From positions 1 to 64,000 of the forward strand of contig JAIMBD010000009.1 of the NCBI GenBank assembly GCA_023511625.1: a DNA stretch of 64,000 nucleotides. The letters are read 5' to 3'. The notes under the pieces were generated by a model. The model did not search any database. It saw nothing but the letters and a program-made list of their open reading frames with translations, and was not told the origin of the DNA. Position numbers and translations under genes: made by a program. This DNA comes from Bacillota bacterium. GTDB lineage: Bacteria; Bacillota; Sulfobacillia; Sulfobacillales; Sulfobacillaceae. Within the stretch, counting starts at the first letter, position 1, and each line of letters opens with the position of its first letter. Positions 1-10,817 of the stretch are shown here, in pieces.

Positions 1-153
1 GTCCGCCCCGAAACCGGCCGCACCTCCGACGACCTCGTCCCCGTCATCGCCAGCCTCCCCTTCCTCTCCGAAACCGACAAACGCAAAATCTTCCACGACA
101 ACCCCTTGCGCGTCGTCCCCGGCTTCGCCCAAGCCCTAAAAGCCCGTGCTTGA
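1..153 (+). CDS. Amidohydrolase family protein, C-terminal fragment
   Basis: An open frame enters from the left edge and stops with TGA at 151–153, leaving 50 residues. The fragment carries the FHDNPLRVV-like motif followed by a short helix, which is typical of the C-terminus of metal-dependent amidohydrolase-2 (TIM-barrel) enzymes, where the product strand ends near an N-P/A-x-R-x-x segment. Catalytic metal ligands lie outside the window, so substrate cannot be inferred. A strong hairpin terminator follows 10 bases after the stop. The next gene, a nitrilase-family amidase on the same strand, has its own promoter candidate. Family assignment rests on this short tail only. Confidence 0.55.
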   Translation, partial: VRPETGRTSDDLVPVIASLPFLSETDKRKIFHDNPLRVVPGFAQALKARA

Positions 154-163
154 CCTCTACCCT

Positions 164-194
164 CCCGGGCCGGCCCCGACCGGCCCGGGCTTTT
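164..194 (+). terminator. Intrinsic terminator after the amidohydrolase
   Basis: A perfect 10-bp stem (164–173 with 180–189, arms CCCGGGCCGG/CCGGCCCGGG) closes a 6-base loop and is followed by C-TTTT. It lies 10 bases after the amidohydrolase stop codon, a standard Rho-independent layout. Confidence 0.85.
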
Positions 195-214
195 GCTATC
201 TAGAAGCGAATTCC

Positions 215-244
215 TTGACACCCCAAAGCTGACCATCCTACAGT
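215..244 (+). promoter_or_regulatory. Candidate promoter for the nitrilase gene
   Basis: A perfect TTGACA −35 box (215–220) is followed after 18 bp by TACAGT (239–244, 4/6 to TATAAT). It sits between the upstream terminator and the nitrilase start at 319, giving a leader of roughly 70 nt. Confidence 0.55.
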
Positions 245-318
245 GATCCTGCAAAGCCTAAAGCCGCTCCTCTCTTGCCACCGAAAGGTGCATCCCGTCA
301 CGCGAAAGGGTGGAACCC

Positions 319-1407
319 ATGGGGTATGACCTTTACACAGCGGTCGCCATCCAGCCCGAGATCCGGGTGGCCGAGACCCGCGCCGACATCCAAAAAAACC
401 TAGAGCGGTGCCTCGAGCTCATCGATGCCGCCCCCCAAGTGCAGGCCACGGCCAAAGAAGGGTTTGCCCAAACCTTTGCCCCCATCAAGCTCATCAGCTT
501 CCCCGAATTCTTCATCCAAGGGCACGAAGGGCACTGGCCGTTGGAGCATTATTTGGAAAATGTCCTGATAGAAATCCCGGGCGAGGAGACCTTCCGCCTT
601 GGCCAAAAGGCCCGCGAACACGACATCTTCATCGCCGGCTGCGCGCTGGAGCGCGACCCCGAGTGGAGCCAGGAGGGTTACTTCTTCAACACCCACTTCG
701 TGATCGATCCCCACGGCGAAATCATTCACAAGTACCGCAAGATCACCGTGGCGACCCACTACGAACTCGCCGTAAGCCCCCACGACGTCTACGACCGCTT
801 CGTGGCCCGCTACGGCGATACCCTGGGAAGCTTTTTGCCCGTGACCGAGACCGAGATCGGGAAGATCGGCACCATCACCTGCATGGACGGCCACTTTCCC
901 GAGACGGCCCGCGCGCTCGGCATTCAAGGGGCCGAGGTCATCCTGCACCCGCTCCTGGCTGATCCCCTGATGTCCCCGCCCATGGACCTGTGGCAAGCCA
1001 TGAACAAGATGCGGGCCTGGGAGAACGTGGCCTATGTAGTCAGCGCCTCGTGGGGAGCGCTGCTCGGCGGGCGGCGGCCGAAGTACATCGCCCCCGGCAA
1101 GTCGATGATCGTCGACTACAACGGCGTGGTGCGGGCCTACGCCGACTTTCCGGGAGAGGCCATCGTCAGTGCCGTCATCAACCTCGAAGAGCTCCGCCGC
1201 CGGCGCATGGATCCCAGCCGCAACTTCCCCACCCTCCTGCGCACCGAGATCTACCGGAAGATCTACGAGCACAGCATCTACCCACCCAACCAGTTCGGTG
1301 AGGGGTCCCCGCATACCCGGGCCGCACGAGACCCCCAGGCGATCATCGCCCAGTTCGTGGAAAAAGGGATCTACCTGCCGCCCGCTGGCCAGCCGCCGCG
1401 CCGGTAA
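319..1407 (+). CDS. Nitrilase-superfamily carbon–nitrogen hydrolase (amidase/nitrilase type)
   Basis: Hydrolyses a C–N bond (amide or nitrile); the physiological substrate is unknown. The catalytic triad of the superfamily is visible: Glu63 in SFPEFF, Lys141 in KYRKI and Cys188 in TITCMDG. Between Lys and Cys there is a longer segment than in the shortest amidases, as in formamidase- and nitrilase-type members, and the C-terminus extends about 60 residues past the core. A GTG at 310 is possible, but the ATG at 319 is preferred because an AAGGGTGG Shine-Dalgarno lies about 6 bases before it. It follows an amidohydrolase tail, so a shared catabolic role is conceivable. A terminator follows at 1441. 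Confidence 0.85.
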   Translation: MGYDLYTAVAIQPEIRVAETRADIQKNLERCLELIDAAPQVQATAKEGFAQTFAPIKLISFPEFFIQGHEGHWPLEHYLENVLIEIPGEETFRLGQKAREHDIFIAGCALERDPEWSQEGYFFNTHFVIDPHGEIIHKYRKITVATHYELAVSPHDVYDRFVARYGDTLGSFLPVTETEIGKIGTITCMDGHFPETARALGIQGAEVILHPLLADPLMSPPMDLWQAMNKMRAWENVAYVVSASWGALLGGRRPKYIAPGKSMIVDYNGVVRAYADFPGEAIVSAVINLEELRRRRMDPSRNFPTLLRTEIYRKIYEHSIYPPNQFGEGSPHTRAARDPQAIIAQFVEKGIYLPPAGQPPRR

Positions 1408-1440
1408 AGTCCCTGGACGGCGCCAGGACATCTTACACAG

Positions 1441-1468
1441 GCCCCGGGGGCAAAGCCTCCGGGGCTTT
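1441..1468 (+). terminator. Terminator between the nitrilase gene and murA
   Basis: An 11-position stem with one G·T pair (1441–1451 with 1455–1465) and a 3-base loop is followed by TTTTC. It lies between convergent genes, 33 bases after the nitrilase stop and 12 bases from the murA stop, and could serve both strands. Confidence 0.75.
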
Positions 1469-1480
1469 TCGCGACCCCCA

Positions 1481-2761
1481 TCACAGCAAGGCGTGCGCCG
1501 CCTCCTCGCGCCGCGTGATGACGGCGCCCAAAGCATTAAGCTTCCGCTCCAAGGCGTGATACCCGCGGTCGATGACTTCGGCCCGGTCCACCACCGTCCA
1601 CCCTTCTGCCGCCAGACCGGCCAACACCAACGCTGCCCCCCCGCGAATGTCGCCCGCTTCTACGGGGGCCCCCGTCAGCCGGTCGGTTCCCCGCACAATG
1701 GCGGTCTCGCGATCGATTTGGATGTGCGCGCCCAGGCGCGCCAAGTCGTGAGTATACCCGAAGCGGTTCTCAAAGACCGTTTCCTGCACCACCGAGACGC
1801 CCTCGGCCAACGACAGCAGCGCCACCATCTGCGGTTGCAGGTCGGTAGGAAAGCCGGGATAGGGTAAGGTCTGCACATCCACCGCCTGCGGGCGCCGGTC
1901 CATGGTCAGGCGCACCCAATCCTGGTCCTCCACGACGGTGGCCCCTGCCTGTTCGAGCTTTAACAGCACCGTGCGCAGGTGCTCCGGAATGACCTGCCGC
2001 ACCACCACCTCTCCCCGGGTGATGGCCCCCGCCATGAGGTAGGTACCGGCCTCCAAGCGGTCGGGTATGATTTCGTGATGGGCACCGTGCAGGCGGTCCA
2101 CCCCCTCGATGCGCACAAGCCCCGTCCCTGCTCCGCGCACACGGGCCCCCATGGCGTTGAGAAAGTTCGCCAGGTCCACGACCTCCGGTTCCATGGCCGC
2201 GTTTTCGAGCACGGTCGTCCCTTCGGCCAAGGTGGCGGCGATCATGAGATTGACGGTGGTGCCAAAAGAGGCGCGCTCCACGTACAGGCGCCGCCCTTTC
2301 AGGCGCCCAGACACCTCGCCGAAGATGCTGCCGTGTTCCAGCCCGACGCGCGCCCCCAGATCTTGAAATCCCCGCACGTGAAAGTCGATGGGGCGCGAGC
2401 CGATGGGGCACCCGCCGGGAAAGGCCACCTCCGCCTTCCCCAGGCGGGCCAGCAACAGCCCCAAGAGGTAGGTGGACCCGCGCAACTTGCGCGCCAGCGC
2501 ATAGGGCGCACGCCAGCGGTCAAGGTGTTCTGCCTCCACCACCAGTCGGCTGTGATGCTGCCACTCCACGACGGCCCCAAGCTCGCGCAGGATCTGACAC
2601 AGGTCCTGGATATCGGTGTAGCGGGGCACGTTGTCCAACACCGACACGCCCTCTTGGGCCAGTCCTGCCGCCACCAGGATGGCCAATGCGCTATTCTTGG
2701 ACCCCGCTACGGCCACCTCCCCGCGCAACGGGTGGCCGCCCTCGATCGCCAGTTGGGCCAT
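1481..2761 (-). CDS. murA: UDP-N-acetylglucosamine 1-carboxyvinyltransferase
   Basis: Transfers enolpyruvate from PEP to UDP-GlcNAc, the first committed step of peptidoglycan precursor synthesis in the cytoplasm. At 426 residues it has normal family length. The conserved Lys22-Asn23 of AGSKNSA and the PEP-reactive, fosfomycin-target Cys118 in the FPGGCPIG loop are both present, so it should be active and fosfomycin-sensitive in principle. It lies downstream of guaB (79-bp gap) and murC on the same strand, so cell-wall and GMP synthesis genes may be co-transcribed. The start fits a Shine-Dalgarno-like AAGGAGGGAG just upstream. Confidence 0.95.
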   Translation of the reverse strand: MAQLAIEGGHPLRGEVAVAGSKNSALAILVAAGLAQEGVSVLDNVPRYTDIQDLCQILRELGAVVEWQHHSRLVVEAEHLDRWRAPYALARKLRGSTYLLGLLLARLGKAEVAFPGGCPIGSRPIDFHVRGFQDLGARVGLEHGSIFGEVSGRLKGRRLYVERASFGTTVNLMIAATLAEGTTVLENAAMEPEVVDLANFLNAMGARVRGAGTGLVRIEGVDRLHGAHHEIIPDRLEAGTYLMAGAITRGEVVVRQVIPEHLRTVLLKLEQAGATVVEDQDWVRLTMDRRPQAVDVQTLPYPGFPTDLQPQMVALLSLAEGVSVVQETVFENRFGYTHDLARLGAHIQIDRETAIVRGTDRLTGAPVEAGDIRGGAALVLAGLAAEGWTVVDRAEVIDRGYHALERKLNALGAVITRREEAAHALL

Positions 2762-2840
2762 GCGCGGTGCTCCCTCCTTGCCGGTCCCCCCTTGTCCCCC
2801 TGCCGTGGGCGCCGCGGGCCTGCCTCCGCCCTACGGGGGC

Positions 2841-5745
<2,905 letters not shown>

Positions 5746-5820
5746 GGCGCCCTCCTTTGCCTGCCCCCCAGCGCTGATCGCTGACGCCTCGAATGCCGGT
5801 CGCCCGACGTTTGCTCGCTC

Positions 5821-6333
5821 TCACCGAAACTGCCAGCCGGCATCCTGCCAAAGGCGCTGGTAGCGCTCGGCCGCGCGCTCAATCGCGGCCACCTCGGCCT
5901 CCGTCACGCCCCGCACCACCCGCGCCGGAGCTCCCATCACCACGCTGCCCGGGGGAATCTCGGTGCCTTCGGTCACCAAAGCCCCCGCAGCCACGATGCA
6001 GCGCTCGCCCACCTTGACGCCACTCATCAGAATGGCGCCCATGCCCACCAGCACGCGGTCGCCCACTGTCGCACCGTGAATGATGGCGCGATGCCCCACC
6101 GTCACGTTGCGCCCGATGGTAACCGGCGTCCCCGGATCGACATGAATCACGCATCCGTCCTGAATATTCGATCCCTCGCCGACGCGGATGGCGTCGGTAT
6201 CGGCGCGCAGTACGGCGTTAAACCACACCGACACGAACCGACCCAGCGAGACCTGGCCGATGACATAGGCCCCGGGGGCGATGAACACCGGATCCTGCAC
6301 TTCTGGCACCCGGTCGCCGAAATCCAAGAGCAT
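5821..6333 (-). CDS. Gamma-carbonic-anhydrase-like hexapeptide-repeat protein
   Basis: A left-handed beta-helix protein built of hexapeptide repeats (for example VIGQVS, VTIGRN, ILVGMG-like steps) of the YrdA/PaaY/gamma-carbonic-anhydrase group. It shows the HVDPGTPVTIG…GHRAIIHG pattern holding histidine metal ligands. Some relatives hydrate CO2 while others have no known activity, so function is left open. The in-frame ATG at 6354 is rejected because the −10 box TACAAT at 6363–6368 would put the transcription start almost on it. ATG 6333 has AAGGAG nine bases upstream and gives 170 residues. It lies upstream of murC on the same strand. Confidence 0.8.
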   Translation of the reverse strand: MLLDFGDRVPEVQDPVFIAPGAYVIGQVSLGRFVSVWFNAVLRADTDAIRVGEGSNIQDGCVIHVDPGTPVTIGRNVTVGHRAIIHGATVGDRVLVGMGAILMSGVKVGERCIVAAGALVTEGTEIPPGSVVMGAPARVVRGVTEAEVAAIERAAERYQRLWQDAGWQFR

Positions 6334-6362
6334 AGTCCCTGACTCCTTCACCATATGATGTC

Positions 6363-6368
6363 ATTGTA
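6363..6368 (-). promoter_or_regulatory. −10 element for the gamma-carbonic-anhydrase-like gene
   Basis: TACAAT on the minus strand (5/6 to consensus), 30 bases before the chosen start at 6333. No good −35 hexamer is visible. Confidence 0.45.
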
Positions 6369-6394
6369 TGGTTTCCTCCACCGACCCATGCGCG

Positions 6395-7381
6395 TTATCC
6401 CAGCCGCCAGTCCGGTGCCGGGCTTAAGCCCTCCCATCCCTTGGAGGCCTCACGCGCCCGGTAAAAGCCAAGAGCGGCGACCATGGCGGCGTTATCGGTA
6501 CACCAGCGCGGCTCCGGGAAAACGACGGTGATCCCGGCGCGGGCGGCGGCCCGAGTCAGCCGCTCCCTCAGCCGCTGGTTGGCCGTCACGCCGCCCGCCA
6601 CGTAAATTCGCCGGTGCCCGAGCGCCTCCGCCGCGGCCACAGTCGGTCCGACCAAGGCCTCGACCACGGCCTCCTCCAGCGCGTACGCGATCTCGGCTGC
6701 GGCTTCGGGATGGAGGCGCACCAACTCCTGCGTCGCGGTTTTAAGGCCGCTGAAGCTAAAATCATAGGGGTGTCCCGCCACCCGCGGGCGCGGCAAGGTC
6801 CAGCGGCTGGACTTCACCGTCGCCGCCAGCCGCTCCACCGCCGGTCCCCCCGGATAGCCCAGGCCCAAAAGGCGCGCCCCTTTGTCCAACGCCTCCCCGG
6901 CTGCGTCATCCCGCGTGGCCCCCACCGGATGCAGCACCCCGTGATCGACCCACTCCCACAGCGCCGTGTGCCCGCCAGACACCAACAGGGCCAAAGCGGG
7001 GAGCTCCGGCGGCCCCTCCAAGGCGTGGGCGTAAAGGTGCGCCTCGTGGTGATGGACGCCTAAAACCGGGCGACCCCAGGCCAAGCCGAGGCATTTGGCC
7101 GCCGCCACGCCGACCAACAGAGCACCCAGGAGGCCAGGGCCGCGGGTGACCGCGATGAGGTCGACGGTCTCCCCGTCGACCTCGGCTTCGGCCAAGGCCT
7201 GTGCCACTGCCGGCAAAATGGCGGCCACGTGTTCCCGGGCGGCGACTTCTGGCACCACCCCGCCGAACCGCTCCTGCACCTTGGCCGACGACAACACCAC
7301 CGAAGCCCGTACCCAACGGCCGTCATCCACCACAGCCGCCGCCGTCTCGTCGCATGAGGTTTCGATCCCCAGAACGCGCAT
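6395..7381 (-). CDS. tsaD: tRNA N6-adenosine threonylcarbamoyltransferase
   Basis: Transfers the threonylcarbamoyl group to A37 of ANN-decoding tRNAs, working with TsaB and TsaE, which are encoded about 1.7 kb upstream. The ASKHA-fold protein begins MRVLGIETSCDETAAAVV and contains the HHEAH metal-binding motif, SGGHT and the SFSGLK segment. ATG 7381 (328 aa) is chosen over an upstream in-frame start at 7423 because AGGAGGTGGGG lies directly before it and the family begins at this residue. The neighbour upstream on the opposite strand is an unrelated membrane protein that splits this gene from rimI–tsaB–tsaE. Confidence 0.96.
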   Translation of the reverse strand: MRVLGIETSCDETAAAVVDDGRWVRASVVLSSAKVQERFGGVVPEVAAREHVAAILPAVAQALAEAEVDGETVDLIAVTRGPGLLGALLVGVAAAKCLGLAWGRPVLGVHHHEAHLYAHALEGPPELPALALLVSGGHTALWEWVDHGVLHPVGATRDDAAGEALDKGARLLGLGYPGGPAVERLAATVKSSRWTLPRPRVAGHPYDFSFSGLKTATQELVRLHPEAAAEIAYALEEAVVEALVGPTVAAAEALGHRRIYVAGGVTANQRLRERLTRAAARAGITVVFPEPRWCTDNAAMVAALGFYRAREASKGWEGLSPAPDWRLG

Positions 7382-7468
7382 GCCCCACCTCCTGCCGGGA
7401 TGAAGGGGGCCGCCCTCTCCCATACTATCGGCGCCAAAACCCTGGTCGTCTTTAAGGAGGTTCCCCCG

Positions 7469-7885
7469 GTGTTGGTGCGTGCCGCGAGCATCTGGATCCT
7501 CTTAGCTGCCCCGAGCCTCTGCCTGTTGTCCCCGCTCACCTATCTCTGGCTCAAATGGGCCCAACTGGCGGCGCTGGCCGTATCCCTGGCCCTGGTCCCT
7601 GGCCTGGGCCGCCGCCTTTCCGGCCCCGGCGCCGCCTTTTGGTGGGGGGCGGGGGGTGGAGTGTTCGCCACGGCCGTAGGCGCCACGGTGCGTCGGCTTC
7701 CCGCGGCCGAGGCCGCCTTGGCCGCCACCTTGCCGGGGGTCCCGCCGGCGGCGGTGCATGCCATGCTCACCAGCCACTGGATCTTGGCGGCCGTGCTGTC
7801 GGCGCTGATCAATGGCGGCCTGTTTGGCGTGGCGGCGTGGTACCTCGCCTGGTGGGGCCGCCGCCGCCACCGCCTGCTTGCCTGA
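7469..7885 (+). CDS. Small multi-pass membrane protein of unknown function
   Basis: I do not recognise this family. It encodes 138 residues with about four hydrophobic segments (roughly residues 5–26, 30–46, 57–75 and 103–125) and a basic RRRRH-like C-terminus, consistent with the positive-inside rule. The GTG at 7469 is chosen because a perfect AAGGAGG (7454–7460) lies eight bases before it; an ATG at 7400 has no such site. It runs against the strand of the surrounding tsaD and rimI–tsaB–tsaE genes and ends 10 bp before the rimI stop. Base composition resembles its neighbours. Confidence 0.6.
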   Translation: MLVRAASIWILLAAPSLCLLSPLTYLWLKWAQLAALAVSLALVPGLGRRLSGPGAAFWWGAGGGVFATAVGATVRRLPAAEAALAATLPGVPPAAVHAMLTSHWILAAVLSALINGGLFGVAAWYLAWWGRRRHRLLA

Positions 7886-7895
7886 AGCGCTTCCC

Positions 7896-8375
7896 TCACA
7901 GCGGATCCTTCCACATGATAAACGCGTCTTCGTGGGTGTCGGTATAGTATCCTTTCCGCACCCCGAGCTGCACAAATCCCAATTTCTGATACAAACGCTG
8001 GGCCACGAGGTTAGACCGCCGCACCTCCAACGTCATCCGCCGGGCCCCGAGCGCCCGCGCCCGTTCCATCAATCCGCGCATGATCCGCTCGCCGAGGTAG
8101 TGCCCGCGAAAATCGGGGTGCACGGCCACGTTGGTGATGTGAGCTTCGTCGAGGATGAGCCACATACCTCCGTAAGCCACCACCCGACCGTGCAGCTCCA
8201 ACACGAGATACGTCGCAAAGGTGTTCTCCAACAGCTCGCTGTGATAGGCGCTGCGCGACCATGGGGTGGGAAACGAGGCGGCCTCGATCTCCAGCACCGC
8301 ATCGATGTCGGTCAAGAACATGTCGCGGATGACGACCTCGTCGCTGCCCGCCTCCGGCGCCCCCGGTAAGGCCAT
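7896..8375 (-). CDS. rimI: Ribosomal-protein-S18-alanine N-acetyltransferase
   Basis: GNAT-family N-acetyltransferase. The 159 residues contain the FRGHYLGERIM acetyl-CoA loop (motif A, R/Q-x-x-G-x-G/A type), the NLVAQRLYQKLGF segment typical of RimI and an N-terminal EIEAASFPTPW motif. It is encoded between tsaB (3-bp gap upstream) and tsaD, its usual location in Bacillota. The start ATG has GAGGAG six bases upstream. Like other RimI homologues outside enterobacteria it may have broader N-terminal substrates than S18; that part is inference. Confidence 0.9.
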   Translation of the reverse strand: MALPGAPEAGSDEVVIRDMFLTDIDAVLEIEAASFPTPWSRSAYHSELLENTFATYLVLELHGRVVAYGGMWLILDEAHITNVAVHPDFRGHYLGERIMRGLMERARALGARRMTLEVRRSNLVAQRLYQKLGFVQLGVRKGYYTDTHEDAFIMWKDPL

Positions 8376-8378
8376 GCG

Positions 8379-9050
8379 TCACTCCTCCTCTCGCCCCCGA
8401 GCCGCCCGGCGCGAGACTGCCGGCGGTCGAAGGTAACTCGGCATGAGGCGATCCGGCGGCACGGCCTCGCCTGCCACCAGGCGCCGCCCTGCCAAGCGCG
8501 CCACCCAAGACCCGTAGAGCGGCAGGGCCCGCGGCTCGACCCGTCGGCCAAACCGTGGATGCCATTCGCGGTCCGCCGCCAGTGGCCCGACCAACCACAG
8601 CGGCTCGGGCCAGGGGAAGGGATCCGGCAGCGCGCCGTCCACGGCTGCCTCCGCCATCAACGCCACCGGCTCCGGGTCCGCGACGCGGTACAGGCCGGCA
8701 TAGAAGGCCGCGCCCCGCCGTTCGCTGGTAACCGCCACCACTGTGCCTGGCGGTGCCGCCGCCGCCCATGCCGCCAGCGAGGATACCCCCACCACTGGGA
8801 TGCCCCGCGCCCATGCCAGCATCTTGGCCACCGTAACCGCAATGCGGGTGCCGGTAAAGGAACCCGGGCCCAGGCCCACCCCGATGCCCTCCGGCCACCC
8901 AAACTCCGCGACCACGGCCTTTACCCATTCCACCAAGTGGTTTGAGGCCGTCCGAGGGCGCGTCCACATGCACTCGGCCAGCACCAGCTCCCCTTCGGCC
9001 AATCCCACTGCCACCGCTGGCCCAGAGGCGTCAATGCCCAAGACCCGCAC
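8379..9050 (-). CDS. tsaB: tRNA threonylcarbamoyladenosine biosynthesis protein TsaB
   Basis: Inactive ASKHA-fold paralogue of TsaD that forms the TsaB–TsaD scaffold for t6A synthesis. The 223 residues start MRVLGIDASG and carry the characteristic GLGPGSFTGTRIAVTVAK motif at about residue 59. It overlaps the tsaE stop region by 20 bases and is followed immediately by rimI, so tsaE–tsaB–rimI are translationally close. The GTG start has GAGGTGG upstream. Confidence 0.94.
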   Translation of the reverse strand: MRVLGIDASGPAVAVGLAEGELVLAECMWTRPRTASNHLVEWVKAVVAEFGWPEGIGVGLGPGSFTGTRIAVTVAKMLAWARGIPVVGVSSLAAWAAAAPPGTVVAVTSERRGAAFYAGLYRVADPEPVALMAEAAVDGALPDPFPWPEPLWLVGPLAADREWHPRFGRRVEPRALPLYGSWVARLAGRRLVAGEAVPPDRLMPSYLRPPAVSRRAARGREEE

Positions 9051-9540
9051 CGTCCACCTCGCTTGCCCACGCTTTAAGGCGCGTCGCCGCCTCGCTGCCC
9101 ACGGCGTCCACCGTCAGGCGGCGCGCCTTAGGGCCGTCGAACGCCAACTGGATCTCAAACCGCTCGGGATACCAGGCGCGCAGCCACGTCCCCCACTCGG
9201 CCAACACCACCGCCCGCTCCAGCGGCGGTCCGGGGAGGTCTAACCCCTCGACCTCGTCGGGGTCGCCCAGGCGAAAAAGGTCGGCGTGATACACCCGGAC
9301 GCCTGCTACCTCGGTCTCGTGGACCAAGTCGTAGGTCGGAGAGGTGACCCACTGCGCGAGGCCCCACGGCGCCAAGATCGCCCGCACCAGCGTGGTCTTC
9401 CCGCTTCCCAACGGGCCTACGAGCAACACCACCGCCTCCGGCCAAAACAGGCGCCCGAGTTCCCGACCGACGCGTTCGGTGGCGTCAACTCCGGCCAACC
9501 GAGTGGTCCAGGTGAAAGTGGTCAAAGATTTCGCCCTCAC
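9031..9540 (-). CDS. tsaE: tRNA threonylcarbamoyladenosine biosynthesis ATPase TsaE
   Basis: P-loop ATPase of the t6A pathway. The Walker A motif GPLGSGKTT is visible near residue 42, with a SPTYDLVHE segment and the HADLFRL motif characteristic of TsaE (formerly YjeE). The GTG start at 9540 is backed by GAGGAG seven bases upstream, inside the end of thiL, so the two genes overlap by 56 bases. A TTG at 9525 is a less likely alternative. The 169-residue length is slightly long for the family because of a C-terminal tail. Confidence 0.93.
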   Translation of the reverse strand: MRAKSLTTFTWTTRLAGVDATERVGRELGRLFWPEAVVLLVGPLGSGKTTLVRAILAPWGLAQWVTSPTYDLVHETEVAGVRVYHADLFRLGDPDEVEGLDLPGPPLERAVVLAEWGTWLRAWYPERFEIQLAFDGPKARRLTVDAVGSEAATRLKAWASEVDGAGLGH

Positions 9541-10507
9541 TCAACGGCTCCTCGCGGCCCCCAGGCCGAACGGCCACTACCCCCGGCACGTCGGTAATGA
9601 CCCCGATCTCGGTCAGCGTCAGCTGGCACTCCGCCAAGCGCCGCCGCGCCTCCTCCACGCGCGATGGCGGCACGGCCGCCAACAGCTCAAAGTCTTCCCC
9701 GCCATAGTACGCCCACTGGCTGGGCTCGACCCGATAGCGCCCGGCCACCTCCCGAGTGGCCCCGTCCACCGGCAACCGGTCTTCCCAGACCTTTGCGCCG
9801 ACGCCGCCGAACTGGGTCAACTCCAAGAGTTCAGCCACCAGCCCATCAGACAGATCGGTCATGGCATGCGCCAGCGAAGCCAGCCGGAGTCCAGCCTCCA
9901 CGCGCGCCTTGGGTAAAAGCTGAGCCGTGAGCACCGACCGCTCGGCCACGTTGCGCCCCGGCCACCGCACGCCGTCCCGGAGAAGGGCCAGTCCCGCCCG
10001 GGCCGCGCCGATGCGACCGGTCACCACGAGGCGGTCGCCGGGACGCGCGCCCTGCCGCAAGACCGGATCGGCCTCTACGGCCTGACCCAGCACGGTGACG
10101 CTGATGACCACCGGGCCGAGCGACCCCACTGTGTCCCCGCCGAGCAAGACTGCCCCGTATTCGTCCAACGCCTTCGCCAACCCGCGGTAGAACGCCTCCA
10201 CCCACGCCACCGGCAGATGCCCGGGCAGGCTTAAGCTGGTCAAAAGCCCGCGCGGCGTGCCTCCCATGGCGGCGATGTCGCTGACGTTGACCGCCACCGC
10301 TTTCTCCCCCAACTGGCCGGGGCTGGTCCACTCGGGGTCGAAGTGGATCCCTTCCACCAGCATGTCGGTCGAGACCAGCCAGCCCTGCCCGTTGGCGGGC
10401 AGCACCGCCGCATCGTCCCCGATCCCCAGATACCCCCGGGGAGGACTCTTCTGCAACCGGTGGATGGCGGCGATCAGCCCGCGCTCCCCCAAATCCCGCA
10501 CCTTCAC
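9485..10507 (-). CDS. thiL: Thiamine-monophosphate kinase
   Basis: Phosphorylates thiamine monophosphate to the cofactor thiamine diphosphate. The 340-residue AIR-synthase/PurM-like protein starts with GERGLIAAIHRL, has the GIGDDAAVL metal/ATP motif at about residue 26, the NVSDIAAMGG segment and LGGDT. It heads the thiL–tsaE–tsaB–rimI cluster, an arrangement known in many Bacillota. Start GTG 10507 has AGGAG nine bases upstream. Confidence 0.95.
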   Translation of the reverse strand: MKVRDLGERGLIAAIHRLQKSPPRGYLGIGDDAAVLPANGQGWLVSTDMLVEGIHFDPEWTSPGQLGEKAVAVNVSDIAAMGGTPRGLLTSLSLPGHLPVAWVEAFYRGLAKALDEYGAVLLGGDTVGSLGPVVISVTVLGQAVEADPVLRQGARPGDRLVVTGRIGAARAGLALLRDGVRWPGRNVAERSVLTAQLLPKARVEAGLRLASLAHAMTDLSDGLVAELLELTQFGGVGAKVWEDRLPVDGATREVAGRYRVEPSQWAYYGGEDFELLAAVPPSRVEEARRRLAECQLTLTEIGVITDVPGVVAVRPGGREEPLSEGEIFDHFHLDHSVGRS

Positions 10508-10817
10508 GGCATCGCACTCCTACCTGCCGGCGCACCGTGGGCCGTGTGGCGCCGGCCTTCCGACGTCAGGTCTTCGGCCCCGCAGCATGGCAGGCCAAGC
10601 CCCAGTCCTATCTTAACAAACCCCCGGCGACCGGCGAAATCGGCTGGCTGTCCTCCGGCCACCGGCGGCAGGGCATGGACTTTGGGCCGGGAACTGGGTA
10701 CACTGGAGCATAATGGCGGCGGGGCCAGCACGCTCACGCCGCCCACGGGCCGCCAAGGGAAGGAGGTACGGCGCTCCCAGCGCGGGCGCCACCGCCGTCG
10801 TGGGCCATTCCGAACCG
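10508..10817. other. Divergent intergenic region between thiL and the catabolic operon
   Basis: About 310 bp with no supported gene. An AT-rich patch near 10608–10622 could hold the thiL promoter. The right half carries the plus-strand promoter at 10676–10704. A strong AAGGAGG at 10759–10765 is not followed by a usable start at normal distance, so the leader of the hydrolase gene is unexplained. Confidence 0.5.
10676..10704 (+). promoter_or_regulatory. Candidate promoter of the catabolic operon
   Basis: TGGACT (10676–10681) and TACACT (10699–10704) are exactly 17 bp apart, each 4–5 of 6 to consensus. Transcription would begin near 10711, which argues against the in-frame ATG at 10713 as the hydrolase start. 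Confidence 0.5.
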
